The position numbers were made by a program, and so were the translations under genes. This document shows positions 7,992-16,387 of a stretch of DNA of 64,000 nt, one piece after another. The first letter of the stretch is position 1; every line of letters starts with the position of its first letter. The notes under the pieces are model-generated. The model was not told where the DNA came from, made no database searches, and saw nothing but the letters and a program-made list of their open reading frames with translations. Source of the stretch: UBA6168 sp964423205 (GTDB lineage Bacteria; Bacteroidota; Bacteroidia; Chitinophagales; Saprospiraceae); the NCBI GenBank assembly GCA_964423205.1, contig CAYRDX010000013.1, positions 16,177-80,176 of the forward strand. The letters are read 5' to 3'.

Positions 7992-9884
7992 ATGTCCAGT
8001 ATAAAATCAAACGATAAGATTCCGGCACCACCTTGCGAGACTGCACCTGTGGAACCTCTGATAGCCCAATTATTGGACTTGCGTAAGGAAATGCTGCAAC
8101 GCGAGCGAGTTTGTAAATCCCTTCCCAAAGTTCATCCTTCCCATGTTAAGAGTGGCCGCAACCTCATCCACTATATGGTCATGCGACTACATGATTTACG
8201 CGATTTGCAAGTGCCGCTTGGAGAATGGGGGCTTTCCTCATTAGGCCGCGCGGAAAGGAAAGTACAAGCCACCATTGATATGGTGCTTCATGTTTTACAT
8301 GTACTGGCAGGTAAAAAGTGGAAGCCCCGTGAGAAACCGCCCATTTGTTTCACTGATGCGAGGAAAAAGCTTGAGGGGAATACGGCAGCGCTGTTGGGTG
8401 AAGTTCCTCCAGGGAGACGTGTTCGCATAATGGTTACCATGCCATCAGAGGCAGCTACTAACTACGACCTGGTGAAAAACCTGCTCCAGAACGGAATGAA
8501 CTGTGCCCGCATTAACAGCGTGAACGATGGGCCGGAAAGCTGGAACAAGATGATCTTCAATATCCGGAAAGCTTCCCAGATAACAGGAAAACCCTGCAAA
8601 ATTCTGATGGATTTGGGTGGACCAAAGTTGAGAACGGCTCCACTGGCTCCAGGTCCCAGGGTTGTGAAGGTCAGACCTCGGCGGAATGAAATCGGTGAGG
8701 TCATTCATCCCGCTCACATCTGGATTAGTCCCGAAGAATTTCCTGTCGATAGCCCCGAACCTGCTGATGCTTCATTATATGCTCCTGCCGATTGGTTAAT
8801 TCAATGTGAACCGGGTGACCAGTTGCTGTTAACTGATGCACGAGGCTCGAAGAGGAGGCTCAAAGTGGAAAAGGAATACCAGGAAGGGCTAATGGTTTCG
8901 TCAACTCGTTCCATCTATTTTGTACCCGGCCTGAAATTGACACTTAAAAAGAAAAAGGGTAAAGTAAAAATTAAAAAGGCGGCCATTGAGGGTAAAATAC
9001 CAAGTAAAGACAGCTTTATTCCATTGAGTCTTGGTGACCATCTGAAATTATTGCGATCAAATGGTGTTGTAGTTGCTTTGGATGAAAAAGAGATAGGAAT
9101 TGAGTACCACTCCATTGGTTGCTCTATTCCCGAAGTGCTCAATGATGTGCAAATCGGTGAGCCAATTTGGTTTGATGACGGTAAAATTGGAGGTGTCATA
9201 GAAAGCCTGGAAGAGGACCACGTTCTCGTGAAAATAACCCATACCCGCCCCAATGGGGAACGCCTTCGTGGACTAAAAGGTATCAACCTTCCTGACAGCA
9301 ATCTGAAACTGCGAGCCATGAGTCAGGAGGACCTGGAACACCTCAAGTTTGCAGTAAATCACTGCGACATGGTTGGCCTCTCTTTTATCAACAGTCCAAA
9401 AGATGTTCTCGACCTCATTGAGGAACTCAACAAATTGACTAAATCCCCACCCGGTATTGTTGTGAAAATTGAAACGCGCCAAGCCTTTGATAACCTGCCT
9501 ACTATTATCCTGACGGCCATGCGTACTTCTCTGTTTGGTGTCATGATTGCCCGTGGAGACCTAGCCATTGAATGCGGGTTTGGGCGTTTGGCTGAAATTC
9601 AGGAGGAGATACTGTGGATTTCAGAAGCTGCCCATGCCCCTGTTATATGGGCCACCCAAGTATTGGAAGCTTTGGCTAAGGAAGGTCAACCCTCACGGGC
9701 GGAAGTTACCGATGCGGCAATGGGTCAGCGCTCGGAATGTATTATGCTCAACAAAGGGGAACACATCGTAGAAGCTACTAAAGCTCTTTCGGATATCCTC
9801 GAGCGCATGCAGGACCATCAGACCAAGAAAAGGGCCTTACTCCGCAAACTGCAATTGGCGGATAAGTTTTTTATGAATGGTTGA
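7992..9884 (+). CDS. Pyruvate kinase-like protein, atypical
   Basis: A 630-residue protein. Residues ~145-220 match the N-terminal part of the pyruvate kinase barrel (VRIMVTMPSEAATNYDLVKNLL..GMNCARINS, then ILMDLGGPKLRT). Residues ~430-600 match its C-terminal part: GINLPD, FINSPKDV, VVKIETRQAFDNL (catalytic Lys/Glu), MIARGDLAIE (metal Asp) and WATQVLEAL..PSRAEVTDAA. Between them is an enlarged B-domain-like insert with a Lys-rich segment. A ~130-residue helical N-terminal extension replaces nothing known, and the C-terminal allosteric domain of ordinary pyruvate kinases is absent. Key catalytic residues seem kept, so a phosphoenolpyruvate-dependent kinase is possible, but the physiological reaction is unproven. 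Confidence 0.8.
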   Translation: MSSIKSNDKIPAPPCETAPVEPLIAQLLDLRKEMLQRERVCKSLPKVHPSHVKSGRNLIHYMVMRLHDLRDLQVPLGEWGLSSLGRAERKVQATIDMVLHVLHVLAGKKWKPREKPPICFTDARKKLEGNTAALLGEVPPGRRVRIMVTMPSEAATNYDLVKNLLQNGMNCARINSVNDGPESWNKMIFNIRKASQITGKPCKILMDLGGPKLRTAPLAPGPRVVKVRPRRNEIGEVIHPAHIWISPEEFPVDSPEPADASLYAPADWLIQCEPGDQLLLTDARGSKRRLKVEKEYQEGLMVSSTRSIYFVPGLKLTLKKKKGKVKIKKAAIEGKIPSKDSFIPLSLGDHLKLLRSNGVVVALDEKEIGIEYHSIGCSIPEVLNDVQIGEPIWFDDGKIGGVIESLEEDHVLVKITHTRPNGERLRGLKGINLPDSNLKLRAMSQEDLEHLKFAVNHCDMVGLSFINSPKDVLDLIEELNKLTKSPPGIVVKIETRQAFDNLPTIILTAMRTSLFGVMIARGDLAIECGFGRLAEIQEEILWISEAAHAPVIWATQVLEALAKEGQPSRAEVTDAAMGQRSECIMLNKGEHIVEATKALSDILERMQDHQTKKRALLRKLQLADKFFMNG

Positions 9885-9890
9885 GAATGT

Positions 9891-10058
9891 GGTTTGAAAG
9901 TAGTTTGAGTGGTTTGAAAGTTGTTTGAGTGGTTTGAAAGTTGTTTGAAGGTTGTTAACCCCCAAACAGCTACTTTCGAACGACCATCAAACGACCATCA
10001 AACGACCATCAAACCACCATCAAACAACCTTCAAACAACCTTCAAACAACCTTCAAAC
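9891..10058. repeat. GTTTGAAAG / CAAACNACC tandem and inverted repeat array
   Basis: Left part: three ~20-bp units of GGTTTGAAAGTTGTTTGAGT. Right part: 11-bp units CGACCATCAAA (about four) and CAACCTTCAAA (about three). The two halves are largely reverse complements, so the array can fold into one long hairpin. It fills the space between two convergent stop codons (9884 and 10065). Confidence 0.9.
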
Positions 10059-10064
10059 TACGTC

Positions 10065-12509
10065 CTAATCATCCCCCAAAATATCCACCACAGCCGCCTT
10101 CACCTGCTCCAGATGCAGTTTCGACATACTGTCTTTCTGGCTCTTGATGCCGGACTTCAGTTCTTTATCCAGTTGTTTTAGCTTTCCTCTGACTACTGCT
10201 TTAACGTCTGAGCGGTTGGCATTTCCTTCATCAGATTTGAGTAAAGAGGACATTTTATCTACGTAAGCACGCTGTAAGTTGCGGCGGAAAGCGTCAATGG
10301 TGGCGCCGGATTTCAGTTCACCCCAAATACCACTATAGGTGTCGTCGAATAATTCTACCATTGAATAGGCCTGATTACCATGCAAGGCTTCCAGTTCCAC
10401 CATCCGGCTGAGTCTGCCGACATCATAGAGTCTGTTGAGTGTGGATGCCTGTAGCCGGTAAATGCGGTCCATGGCTCCTGCACTTTCAAAACGCTGTAAA
10501 ATGTTATTGTCGATGAGCCATGTGGGAGTAGCAAACAGCTCTCTGTTAAAGAAATTCACAGCGGCCTGCTGTTTGGCTTTGGGAACGATGGAATAAACCA
10601 ATCCTTCCTGCTCTGCAGTTTTGGTGTGCTCGTAAACCCCGCCGACATTGGTGGCGATATGGCCCATGTAACGGCCCAATTGTCCAAATACCTGGCCGTA
10701 CAGCTCCTCCAGTTGTTCGTAGTCTTTTCCTTCTTCAAAAGACCAATCCCTTAGCATTGGTACAATCCGTTTCAGGTTTGCAATGCCATAAGTGCTGGCT
10801 TTTATGGCATCATCTCCCAGGTCTTCTGTCTGTGCAGTCGGGTCCACGCCGTTTTGGCGGCCGAAGCGATATACCGGGTTTCCTGCTTTTTCTTTTATCC
10901 AGGCATTTAAAATGCTTCGCTCTTCATCGGCATTCTTTGCCTCAGGAATGGGTTTGTATCCGTAAATAATGGACCAGAAGTCGTATTCTCCAACTTTAGG
11001 GTGCAAGCCAACTCCCACATCTTCAGGTTGTGCAATGTAGTTGAACCGGGCATAGTCCATAATCGATGGCGCAGTACCAGAATTGACAGTGAAGGTTGCG
11101 GAACGCAAAGAATCAACCGGATATGCAGAGCTTGAACCCATGTTGTGAGGCAATCCCAATGTGTGCCCGACTTCGTGTGCTGAAACAAAGCGGATGAGTT
11201 CGCCCATAACCTCTTTGCTGAATTTCACGGATCTGGCAGCAGGATTCACTGCGGCAGTTTGTATGAAATACCAGTTGCGTAGCAGGTTCATCACGTTATG
11301 ATACCAGAGGATGTCACTTTCCAGGATTTCTCCGGTGCGGGGGTCATGAACATGCGGACCCTGGGCATTCTGAATTTCAGTGGTGATGTAGCGGATGGTA
11401 GAATATCTGACATCTTCGGGGCTCCAGTCGGGGTCTTCCTCCGGGGTAGGAGCATACTTGCCCATGATGGCATTTTTAAAACCTGCTTTCTCAAACGCTA
11501 CCTGCCAGTCATCGACACCTTGTTTGATGTAGGGTTTCCACTCATCCGGGGTGGCGGGGTCGATGTAATATACAATAGGTTTAACCGGCTCAACCAACTC
11601 GCCGCGCTTGAAGGCTTCCATATCTTTCGGTTCCAATCTCCAGCGGGTGATAAATCGTTGTCCGGCGGCCTTTTGCTCATCGAGGCCGTAATTGATTTGC
11701 TGGATGCTGAAGTAGCCAACCCTTTCGTCGTGATAGCGGGGTTGCATGGGTTGCTCAGGAAGAAGGATAAATGATTGGTTCATTTCCAGCGAAAGCGTCC
11801 CGGTGATGTTGTTGTCGGGCAGCTTATTTCCGCGGTAGGTAAGTATGTGCCTTACTTCCACGTTTTGCGGGAATGATTTGATGTACCTGATAAAACTGCG
11901 TTTGGCATCGAGGCCGGTGACGCCAAAGTTCCTGCGCTGATCGTCGGACATGGGGCCAATCATGGGAATGTCGGCGTTGAACAGACCACTGATTTCCACC
12001 ACATAAGCTGACGAATCTTTGCTGATGGCAGCAATGTCGAAATTCATGATGATGGGTTCAAAATTGTTGTTCTTTAGTGACTGGTAGATGGGCAATTCCT
12101 CCGATGCTACGCTGCTGTAGGAAACTGAGCGCAGTAACAGTTGTTCTTCAAACTTTTGCCAGCGAACTACCTGCTCTGGCCGCGACTCCATACCGGCGCC
12201 ACCAAAATTCAGGTTTCTGACAAATCCGGAAATTCGGCTGACCACGAGAATTTCCTTTTCAAGTAACTTGATTGGAATTTCGAAATAGTACTTCGTGCCG
12301 ACTTTGTGGACTTTGAAAAAACCATCGTCGGTGACAGCGTCCTTTGTGATAATACTGTCATACGACTTGATTTTACTGTTGTTTTTTGCTTTTGATGGGT
12401 CTGAAGTTTCCTGTTTTTCAGTTTCAGGATCATCCTGGGCAATCAGATTTGAACTGAACAGAAATCCGCATAAAAGCAGAATCAAGGTGAGTTTCATTTT
12501 GTCAATCAT
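10065..12509 (-). CDS. Zinc-dependent metalloprotease (DUF5117/DUF4953 type)
   Basis: An 814-residue secreted protein: signal peptide KLTLILLLCGFLFSSNLIAQ, then a DUF5118/DUF5117-type region (RYHDERVGYFSIQQINYGLDE, FITRWRLEPKD), then the catalytic part with HEVGHTLGLPH at ~443-453, the extended HExxHxxGxxH metzincin zinc site, and a Met-turn SIMDYARF near 485. The C-terminus (ELYGQVFGQLGRYMGH..GGVYEH) is the usual DUF4953 tail. Such proteins are frequent in Bacteroidota and are presumed envelope or secreted proteases; no substrate is known. It stands alone between two CAAAC repeat arrays. Confidence 0.92.
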   Translation of the reverse strand: MIDKMKLTLILLLCGFLFSSNLIAQDDPETEKQETSDPSKAKNNSKIKSYDSIITKDAVTDDGFFKVHKVGTKYYFEIPIKLLEKEILVVSRISGFVRNLNFGGAGMESRPEQVVRWQKFEEQLLLRSVSYSSVASEELPIYQSLKNNNFEPIIMNFDIAAISKDSSAYVVEISGLFNADIPMIGPMSDDQRRNFGVTGLDAKRSFIRYIKSFPQNVEVRHILTYRGNKLPDNNITGTLSLEMNQSFILLPEQPMQPRYHDERVGYFSIQQINYGLDEQKAAGQRFITRWRLEPKDMEAFKRGELVEPVKPIVYYIDPATPDEWKPYIKQGVDDWQVAFEKAGFKNAIMGKYAPTPEEDPDWSPEDVRYSTIRYITTEIQNAQGPHVHDPRTGEILESDILWYHNVMNLLRNWYFIQTAAVNPAARSVKFSKEVMGELIRFVSAHEVGHTLGLPHNMGSSSAYPVDSLRSATFTVNSGTAPSIMDYARFNYIAQPEDVGVGLHPKVGEYDFWSIIYGYKPIPEAKNADEERSILNAWIKEKAGNPVYRFGRQNGVDPTAQTEDLGDDAIKASTYGIANLKRIVPMLRDWSFEEGKDYEQLEELYGQVFGQLGRYMGHIATNVGGVYEHTKTAEQEGLVYSIVPKAKQQAAVNFFNRELFATPTWLIDNNILQRFESAGAMDRIYRLQASTLNRLYDVGRLSRMVELEALHGNQAYSMVELFDDTYSGIWGELKSGATIDAFRRNLQRAYVDKMSSLLKSDEGNANRSDVKAVVRGKLKQLDKELKSGIKSQKDSMSKLHLEQVKAAVVDILGDD

Positions 12510-12541
12510 ATTGTATTGGTGTTTTGTTTTCTAACAACTCA

Positions 12542-12557
12542 CCCCGAGTACTCGGGG
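12542..12557. repeat. Dispersed short palindrome, copy 3
   Basis: CCCCGAGTACTCGGGG, a 16-bp perfect palindrome 33 bp upstream of the metalloprotease start. It is directly followed by a CAAAC array, the same arrangement as at 49865. Confidence 0.85.
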
Positions 12558-12600
12558 CAAACTCCTCAAACAACCTTCAAACAACTCAAACGATTCAAAC
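12558..12600. repeat. CAAAC array next to palindrome
   Basis: Five CAAAC motifs spaced 9 or 11 bp apart (CAAACTCCT, CAAACAACCTT, CAAACAACT, CAAACGATT, CAAAC). It ends right at the truncated 3' end of the ion-channel fragment. Confidence 0.85.
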
Positions 12601-12606
12601 TAATCC

Positions 12607-12795
12607 CTAAGCGACTCCCCGCACAGTTTCCAACATGACAACTCCTACGCTGGAAACAATGGCTATAAGTAAGGCTATATCAATTGTCCTACCTGCCGGG
12701 GTTTCTGCTTCGAAGATGATTTCGTAAACCTTATGTTTAAAAGCATTGCTTCTATACAATCGCAAGAGAGCTTTCGCATGGGTTAACCAACTCAT
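12607..12795 (-). pseudogene. N-terminal fragment of a voltage-gated ion channel/ion transporter
   Basis: 62 residues: a polar N-terminus (LLRLYRSNAFKHKVYEIIFE) and then a first transmembrane helix ETPAGRTIDIALLIAIVSSVGVVMLETV. This matches the start of the six-helix voltage-gated ion channel family, where S1 is followed by S2-S6 and a pore. Everything after S1 is missing; the frame stops at TAG and repetitive DNA begins. The remaining ~200 residues appear to have been deleted during the rearrangement that placed the CAAAC array here. Confidence 0.65.
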
Positions 12796-12938
12796 CTGAC
12801 AAGTGTTTTTATATTCCCTGACACAACATTCCTGGTTTGGGTGGCAAATTAGAATTTCTCTAAGAAAAGACTCTCAACCAAATTTGATTTTCCAATGAAA
12901 GTCAATTGAATTGCAAGAGAAACAGATGGAAATGAAAA

Positions 12939-12976
12939 AGAGGTACAGGGCAATTGATGCTGTACCTCTCGTTTTT
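12939..12976 (+). terminator. Rho-independent terminator (orphan)
   Basis: AGAGGTACAG (12939-12948) pairs perfectly with CTGTACCTCT (12960-12969), followed by CG and TTTTT. An A-run on the other side makes it possibly bidirectional. No intact gene now ends into it on the plus strand; it may be left over from deleted sequence. Confidence 0.75.
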
Positions 12977-13082
12977 GTGTTTAATGATTGATTTAACACT
13001 TGAGTACCTTCACGGTAGCAAAAACCGCACCTTTACCGGCAGAACTTGTTTTTTTAACTTATTTCGAAAAAAAAGACCAGGA

Positions 13083-13781
13083 ATGCCCGAAAACAATCAC
13101 TCACTTGCCGATCGTCTTTTGTTGCACTTTGAAGCAGGTTTGAATGCTTTACCCGATTTACCACCTGGTGTAGAATGGTTGTTGCCACTGACTGAGGAGC
13201 CCGAGACGAGACTGGTGTTTAGGGCTTTTGTCAACAAATTCTACAGTGACAATTCCAAGAGGATACTTATTCTGGGCATCAATCCTGGCAGATTTGGGGC
13301 AGGCATAACCAATGTCGCTTTTACCGACCCGGTGCACCTGGAAAGGGATTGTGGAATATCCAACTCATTTCAAAAAAGGGAAGAACTCTCTGCGCAGTTT
13401 GTTTATGAGGTAATCAGAGCCTGGGGAGGTACAACTGAGTTCTACCGGAAATTTTTCATCAATTCCGTTGTGCCTTATGGCTTTGTAAAGGATGGTAAAA
13501 ACTTCAACTACTACGATTCACGTGCATTGGAAAAGGCAGTAGAGCCATTTGCCGGCAGGCATATAAAAGGGCTGCAGGCTGCAGGAATGAATTCATCGTA
13601 TTGCATTTGTTTTGGTGAGGGTAAAAACTTCGTGTTTCTGAATAAACTCAATCAGAAACATGGTTTGTTCGAAGAAGTAATACCCTTACCGCACCCCAGA
13701 TTTATTATGCAGTACAAAAGGAAAAGTAAGGACGCTTACATAAACCGTTATATGGAGGCCATGCAAAAGGCACTGACATGA
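13083..13781 (+). CDS. SMUG2-type uracil-DNA glycosylase family protein (DUF4918)
   Basis: From Met 13083 (MPENNHSLADRLLLHFEAGL) the protein has 232 residues. It carries the uracil-glycosylase fold motifs ILILGINPGRFGAGITNVAFTDP (N-terminal GINPG motif) and PLPHPRFIMQYKR (C-terminal HP motif) of the SMUG2/DUF4918 family, which removes uracil or oxidised pyrimidines from DNA in base excision repair. The longer upstream reading frame runs through a terminator hairpin and is unlikely to be translated. A monocistronic unit, convergent with thrS. Confidence 0.88.
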   Translation: MPENNHSLADRLLLHFEAGLNALPDLPPGVEWLLPLTEEPETRLVFRAFVNKFYSDNSKRILILGINPGRFGAGITNVAFTDPVHLERDCGISNSFQKREELSAQFVYEVIRAWGGTTEFYRKFFINSVVPYGFVKDGKNFNYYDSRALEKAVEPFAGRHIKGLQAAGMNSSYCICFGEGKNFVFLNKLNQKHGLFEEVIPLPHPRFIMQYKRKSKDAYINRYMEAMQKALT

Positions 13782-13790
13782 TGTAAACTA

Positions 13791-13821
13791 ATATGCCTGA
13801 AGAAGTTATCCTCAGGCATAT
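13791..13821. terminator. Hairpin after the SMUG2 gene
   Basis: ATATGCCTGA (13791-13800) pairs with TCAGGCATAT (13812-13821), 10 bases after the stop. There is no strong T-run, so it may act as a bidirectional processing or weak termination signal between convergent genes. Confidence 0.5.
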
Positions 13822-13842
13822 AAGATAGGTTATTGGATTGCC

Positions 13843-13875
13843 ATTCACCTGGTGACCCGCAGTCACCGGGTGAAT
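13843..13875. repeat. GGTGAC-N5-GTCACC hairpin, copy 1
   Basis: ATTCACCTGGTGAC, loop CCGCA, GTCACCGGGTGAAT: a 14-bp stem with one mismatch, 15 bp beyond the thrS stop codon. The core CCNGGTGAC-N5-GTCACCNGG recurs at 54978-55004 just beyond the ileS stop codon. It may be a REP-like element and also serve as the 3' end of the thrS mRNA. Confidence 0.7.
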
Positions 13876-13890
13876 AAATAGTCGATATTT

Positions 13891-15810
13891 TCAAAGTTGC
13901 CCATTAAACCATGCTACAAATTCATCAATTTTCATAGCTCCCAGGTCGCCTTCACCTTGCCTGCGAACCCCGACGGCGCCAGCTTCCTCTTCTTTTTCGC
14001 CAACAATGAGCATGAAAGGTATCCGGTTCAATTCAGCATCACGGATCTTACGACCTATGCTTTCTGTACGGTCATCAATGATGCCGCGTATGTCATGTAC
14101 AGCGAGTTTCTGCTGGACAGATTTTGCGTAATCATTGTATTTGTCACTAATGGGTAGGACTGTATATTGTACCGGTGCCAGCCAAAGCGGGAATTTGCCA
14201 TTGCAATGCTCAATCAGGACGCCAATGAACCGTTCCATACTCCCGAAAGGAGCACGGTGAATCATGACCGGGCGGTGAGGCTGATTGTCGGAACCGATAT
14301 ATTCCAATTTAAAGCGCTCAGGGAGATTGTAGTCAACCTGTATGGTGCCCAATTGCCAGGATCGACCAAGTGCATCACGAACCATAAAGTCCAGTTTTGG
14401 ACCATAAAAGGCGGCCTCACCCAATACGGTTACCGTTTCCAGGCCAACTTCTTTGGTCGCTTCTACGATAGCCTTTTCTGCTTTTTCCCAGTTTTCATCA
14501 GAACCGATATACTTGCTCTTGTCGTTGGTATCGCGCAGTGAAATCTGGGCGGTGTAGCTATCAAAACCAAGTTTTTTGAGAACAAACTGAGTCAGGTCGA
14601 GTACACCGAGAAATTCATCTTTCAATTGTTCAGGTGTGCAGAACAAGTGAGCGTCATCCTGAGTAAAGCCGCGAACGCGGGTCAAACCATGCAACTCGCC
14701 GCTTTGCTCGTAGCGGTAAACTGTCCCAAACTCTGCAATGCGGAGTGGTAACTCCTTATATGAGCGGGGTTTGTGACCGTATATCTCACAATGATGTGGA
14801 CAGTTCATCGGTTTCAGCAGAAACTCCTCTCCTTCCCTGGGAGTGAGGATCGGTTGGAAACTGTCTTTGCCATATTTTTCATAATGACCGCTCGTCATGT
14901 AGAGTTCCTTCTTTCCAAGGTGCGGAGTGATGACGGGCTGATAACCGCGTTTGATTTGTTCTTCTTTCAGGAAGTTTTCCATGCGGGAGCGCAAGGCTGT
15001 TCCTTTTGGTAGCCAGATTGGGAGGCCGGCACCTACTTTTTCTGAAAACATAAAGAGCTCCAGTTCCGCACCCAGTTTCCGGTGGTCGCGTTTTTTGGCT
15101 TCTTCCAGTAATTCCAGGTATTCCGTGAGTTCCTTCTGTTTTGGGAAAGTAACTCCATATACTCGTGTAAGCTGTTTTCTCTTTTCATCGCCGCGCCAGT
15201 ATGCTCCGGCGATGGCCATGATTTTGGCTGCTTTTATTTTACCAGTATCCGGGATGTGTGGTCCTTTACAAAGGTCAGTGAAGTTACCCTGATGGTAGAA
15301 AGTAATGCTTCCGTCTTCCAACTCGTCGATGAGTTCGAGTTTGTACTCGTCACCTTTTTCTGTGAAGTATTTGATGGCTTCAGCCTTATTTACTTCCCTT
15401 CGGGTATAGGTATTGTTTTGCCTGGCCAGTTCCAGCATTTTAGCCTCAATTTGACCAAAATCCTCAATAGACAACTGACGGTCACCGGTATCCACATCGT
15501 AATAAAACCCATTTTCAACAGGAGGTCCAATTCCGAATTTTGTCCCCGGATAAAGTGCTTCTAACGCTTCTGCCATCAGGTGTGCTGAAGAATGCCAGAA
15601 CGTGTTTTTGCCTTCTTTGTCGTTCCACGTCAGCAACTGGACGGTGGCATCCTGGTTAATTGCAAGGGTAGCGTCCCACACCTCGCCGTTGACTTTTGCT
15701 GAAAGTACATTTCTTGCCAATCCTTCACTGATGGATTGGGCGATTTCCATTGAACTGGTGCCTTTGGGATAAGAACGGACACTTCCGTCGGGGAATGTAA
15801 TGTTTATCAT
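13891..15810 (-). CDS. thrS: Threonyl-tRNA synthetase
   Basis: Charges tRNA-Thr with threonine in the cytosol. The 639-residue protein has all domains in order: TGS (INITFPDGSVRSYPKGTSSMEIA), the second editing/SAD region (WHSSAHLMAEALEALYPGTKFGIGPPVENGFYYD, with the HxxxH motif), and the class II catalytic core with motif 2 (RYEQSGELHGLTRVRGFTQDDAH) and motif 3 (HRAPFGSMERFIGVLIEH), then the anticodon-binding domain (QYTVLPISDKYNDYA). Length and motifs are normal. infC, the usual neighbour in many bacteria, is absent. No Thr-rich leader ORF was found upstream, in contrast to ileS. Confidence 0.97.
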   Translation of the reverse strand: MINITFPDGSVRSYPKGTSSMEIAQSISEGLARNVLSAKVNGEVWDATLAINQDATVQLLTWNDKEGKNTFWHSSAHLMAEALEALYPGTKFGIGPPVENGFYYDVDTGDRQLSIEDFGQIEAKMLELARQNNTYTRREVNKAEAIKYFTEKGDEYKLELIDELEDGSITFYHQGNFTDLCKGPHIPDTGKIKAAKIMAIAGAYWRGDEKRKQLTRVYGVTFPKQKELTEYLELLEEAKKRDHRKLGAELELFMFSEKVGAGLPIWLPKGTALRSRMENFLKEEQIKRGYQPVITPHLGKKELYMTSGHYEKYGKDSFQPILTPREGEEFLLKPMNCPHHCEIYGHKPRSYKELPLRIAEFGTVYRYEQSGELHGLTRVRGFTQDDAHLFCTPEQLKDEFLGVLDLTQFVLKKLGFDSYTAQISLRDTNDKSKYIGSDENWEKAEKAIVEATKEVGLETVTVLGEAAFYGPKLDFMVRDALGRSWQLGTIQVDYNLPERFKLEYIGSDNQPHRPVMIHRAPFGSMERFIGVLIEHCNGKFPLWLAPVQYTVLPISDKYNDYAKSVQQKLAVHDIRGIIDDRTESIGRKIRDAELNRIPFMLIVGEKEEEAGAVGVRRQGEGDLGAMKIDEFVAWFNGQL

Positions 15811-16298
15811 GATAACTTAAACTTCTGGTTTTCTTATTTGCGTCTGTATTACGAAATGCCGGTTTTTTAGTTCAGGATGCCGGCTACTTTTTTAAAGTGG
15901 GCAAAAATATAGTTTTCGAAAGTTAGAATGGCCTTATAACCCTAAATATGTGATGTAGAATTTTTTTTAAAAAATACTTTCACTTTTTATTTTGGCTAAA
16001 GCTTCTTCAGTGCTCTTAGTGTATGACTTTTATCTGGGATGCGAAATTTCTGCCAACTCAAAGCAGCATGTTCGAATATAAATCGTTTGACTTTTGCTTG
16101 GGAAAGTGCAGCTCAAGTGACGCTTTTTACTGTTCTCTTTTTTTTTAAAAGTTCGAATTTTCTTTCTAGCAAAGGATAAGCACTACCTTGTTCTGCTTTT
16201 TGCCCCAATACCAATAAACCCTGAACCTGAACAAATAATTTGTAACTAATCTATTCGGAGCCCCGAAAGCGTTTTGTTTATATTCTGGAATTACACGG
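15811..16298. other. Divergent intergenic region thrS / susC
   Basis: About 490 bp. On the minus strand TATTTTTG (15902-15909) could be the -7 box of thrS, giving an ~85-base leader with an imperfect hairpin GCCGG/CCGGC. No clear -33 element was seen, so this is tentative. The plus-strand half, leading to susC, is AT-rich with TACCTTGT-like boxes but no exact promoter match. No ORF is convincing. Confidence 0.4.
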
Positions 16299-16358
16299 AA
16301 AAGTCTTCCGACGTCTACTCCTCAATTGTCGAGGCAACGTTGGAAGACTTTTTTTTTT
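16299..16358 (+). terminator. Terminator-like hairpin in the susC leader (possible attenuator)
   Basis: AAAAGTCTTCCGACGT (16299-16314) pairs with ACGTTGGAAGACTTTT (16337-16352) with one G-U, enclosing a small CCTC/GAGG hairpin. It is followed by an unbroken T-run to 16358. The structure lies only 29 bases before the susC start, with no gene ending upstream on this strand, so it is more likely a leader attenuator or small-RNA end than a terminator of a previous gene. Confidence 0.75.
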
Positions 16359-16387
16359 ACTCAATAACTAATTAAACTAATTAATGT

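Noticed and set aside
9891..10058. Possible CRISPR array
   Set aside because: Units are 11-20 bp, contiguous and without unique spacers, and no cas genes are near.
15811..16000. Thr-rich leader peptide before thrS
   Set aside because: No short ORF with clustered Thr codons and no terminator were found, unlike at ileS.
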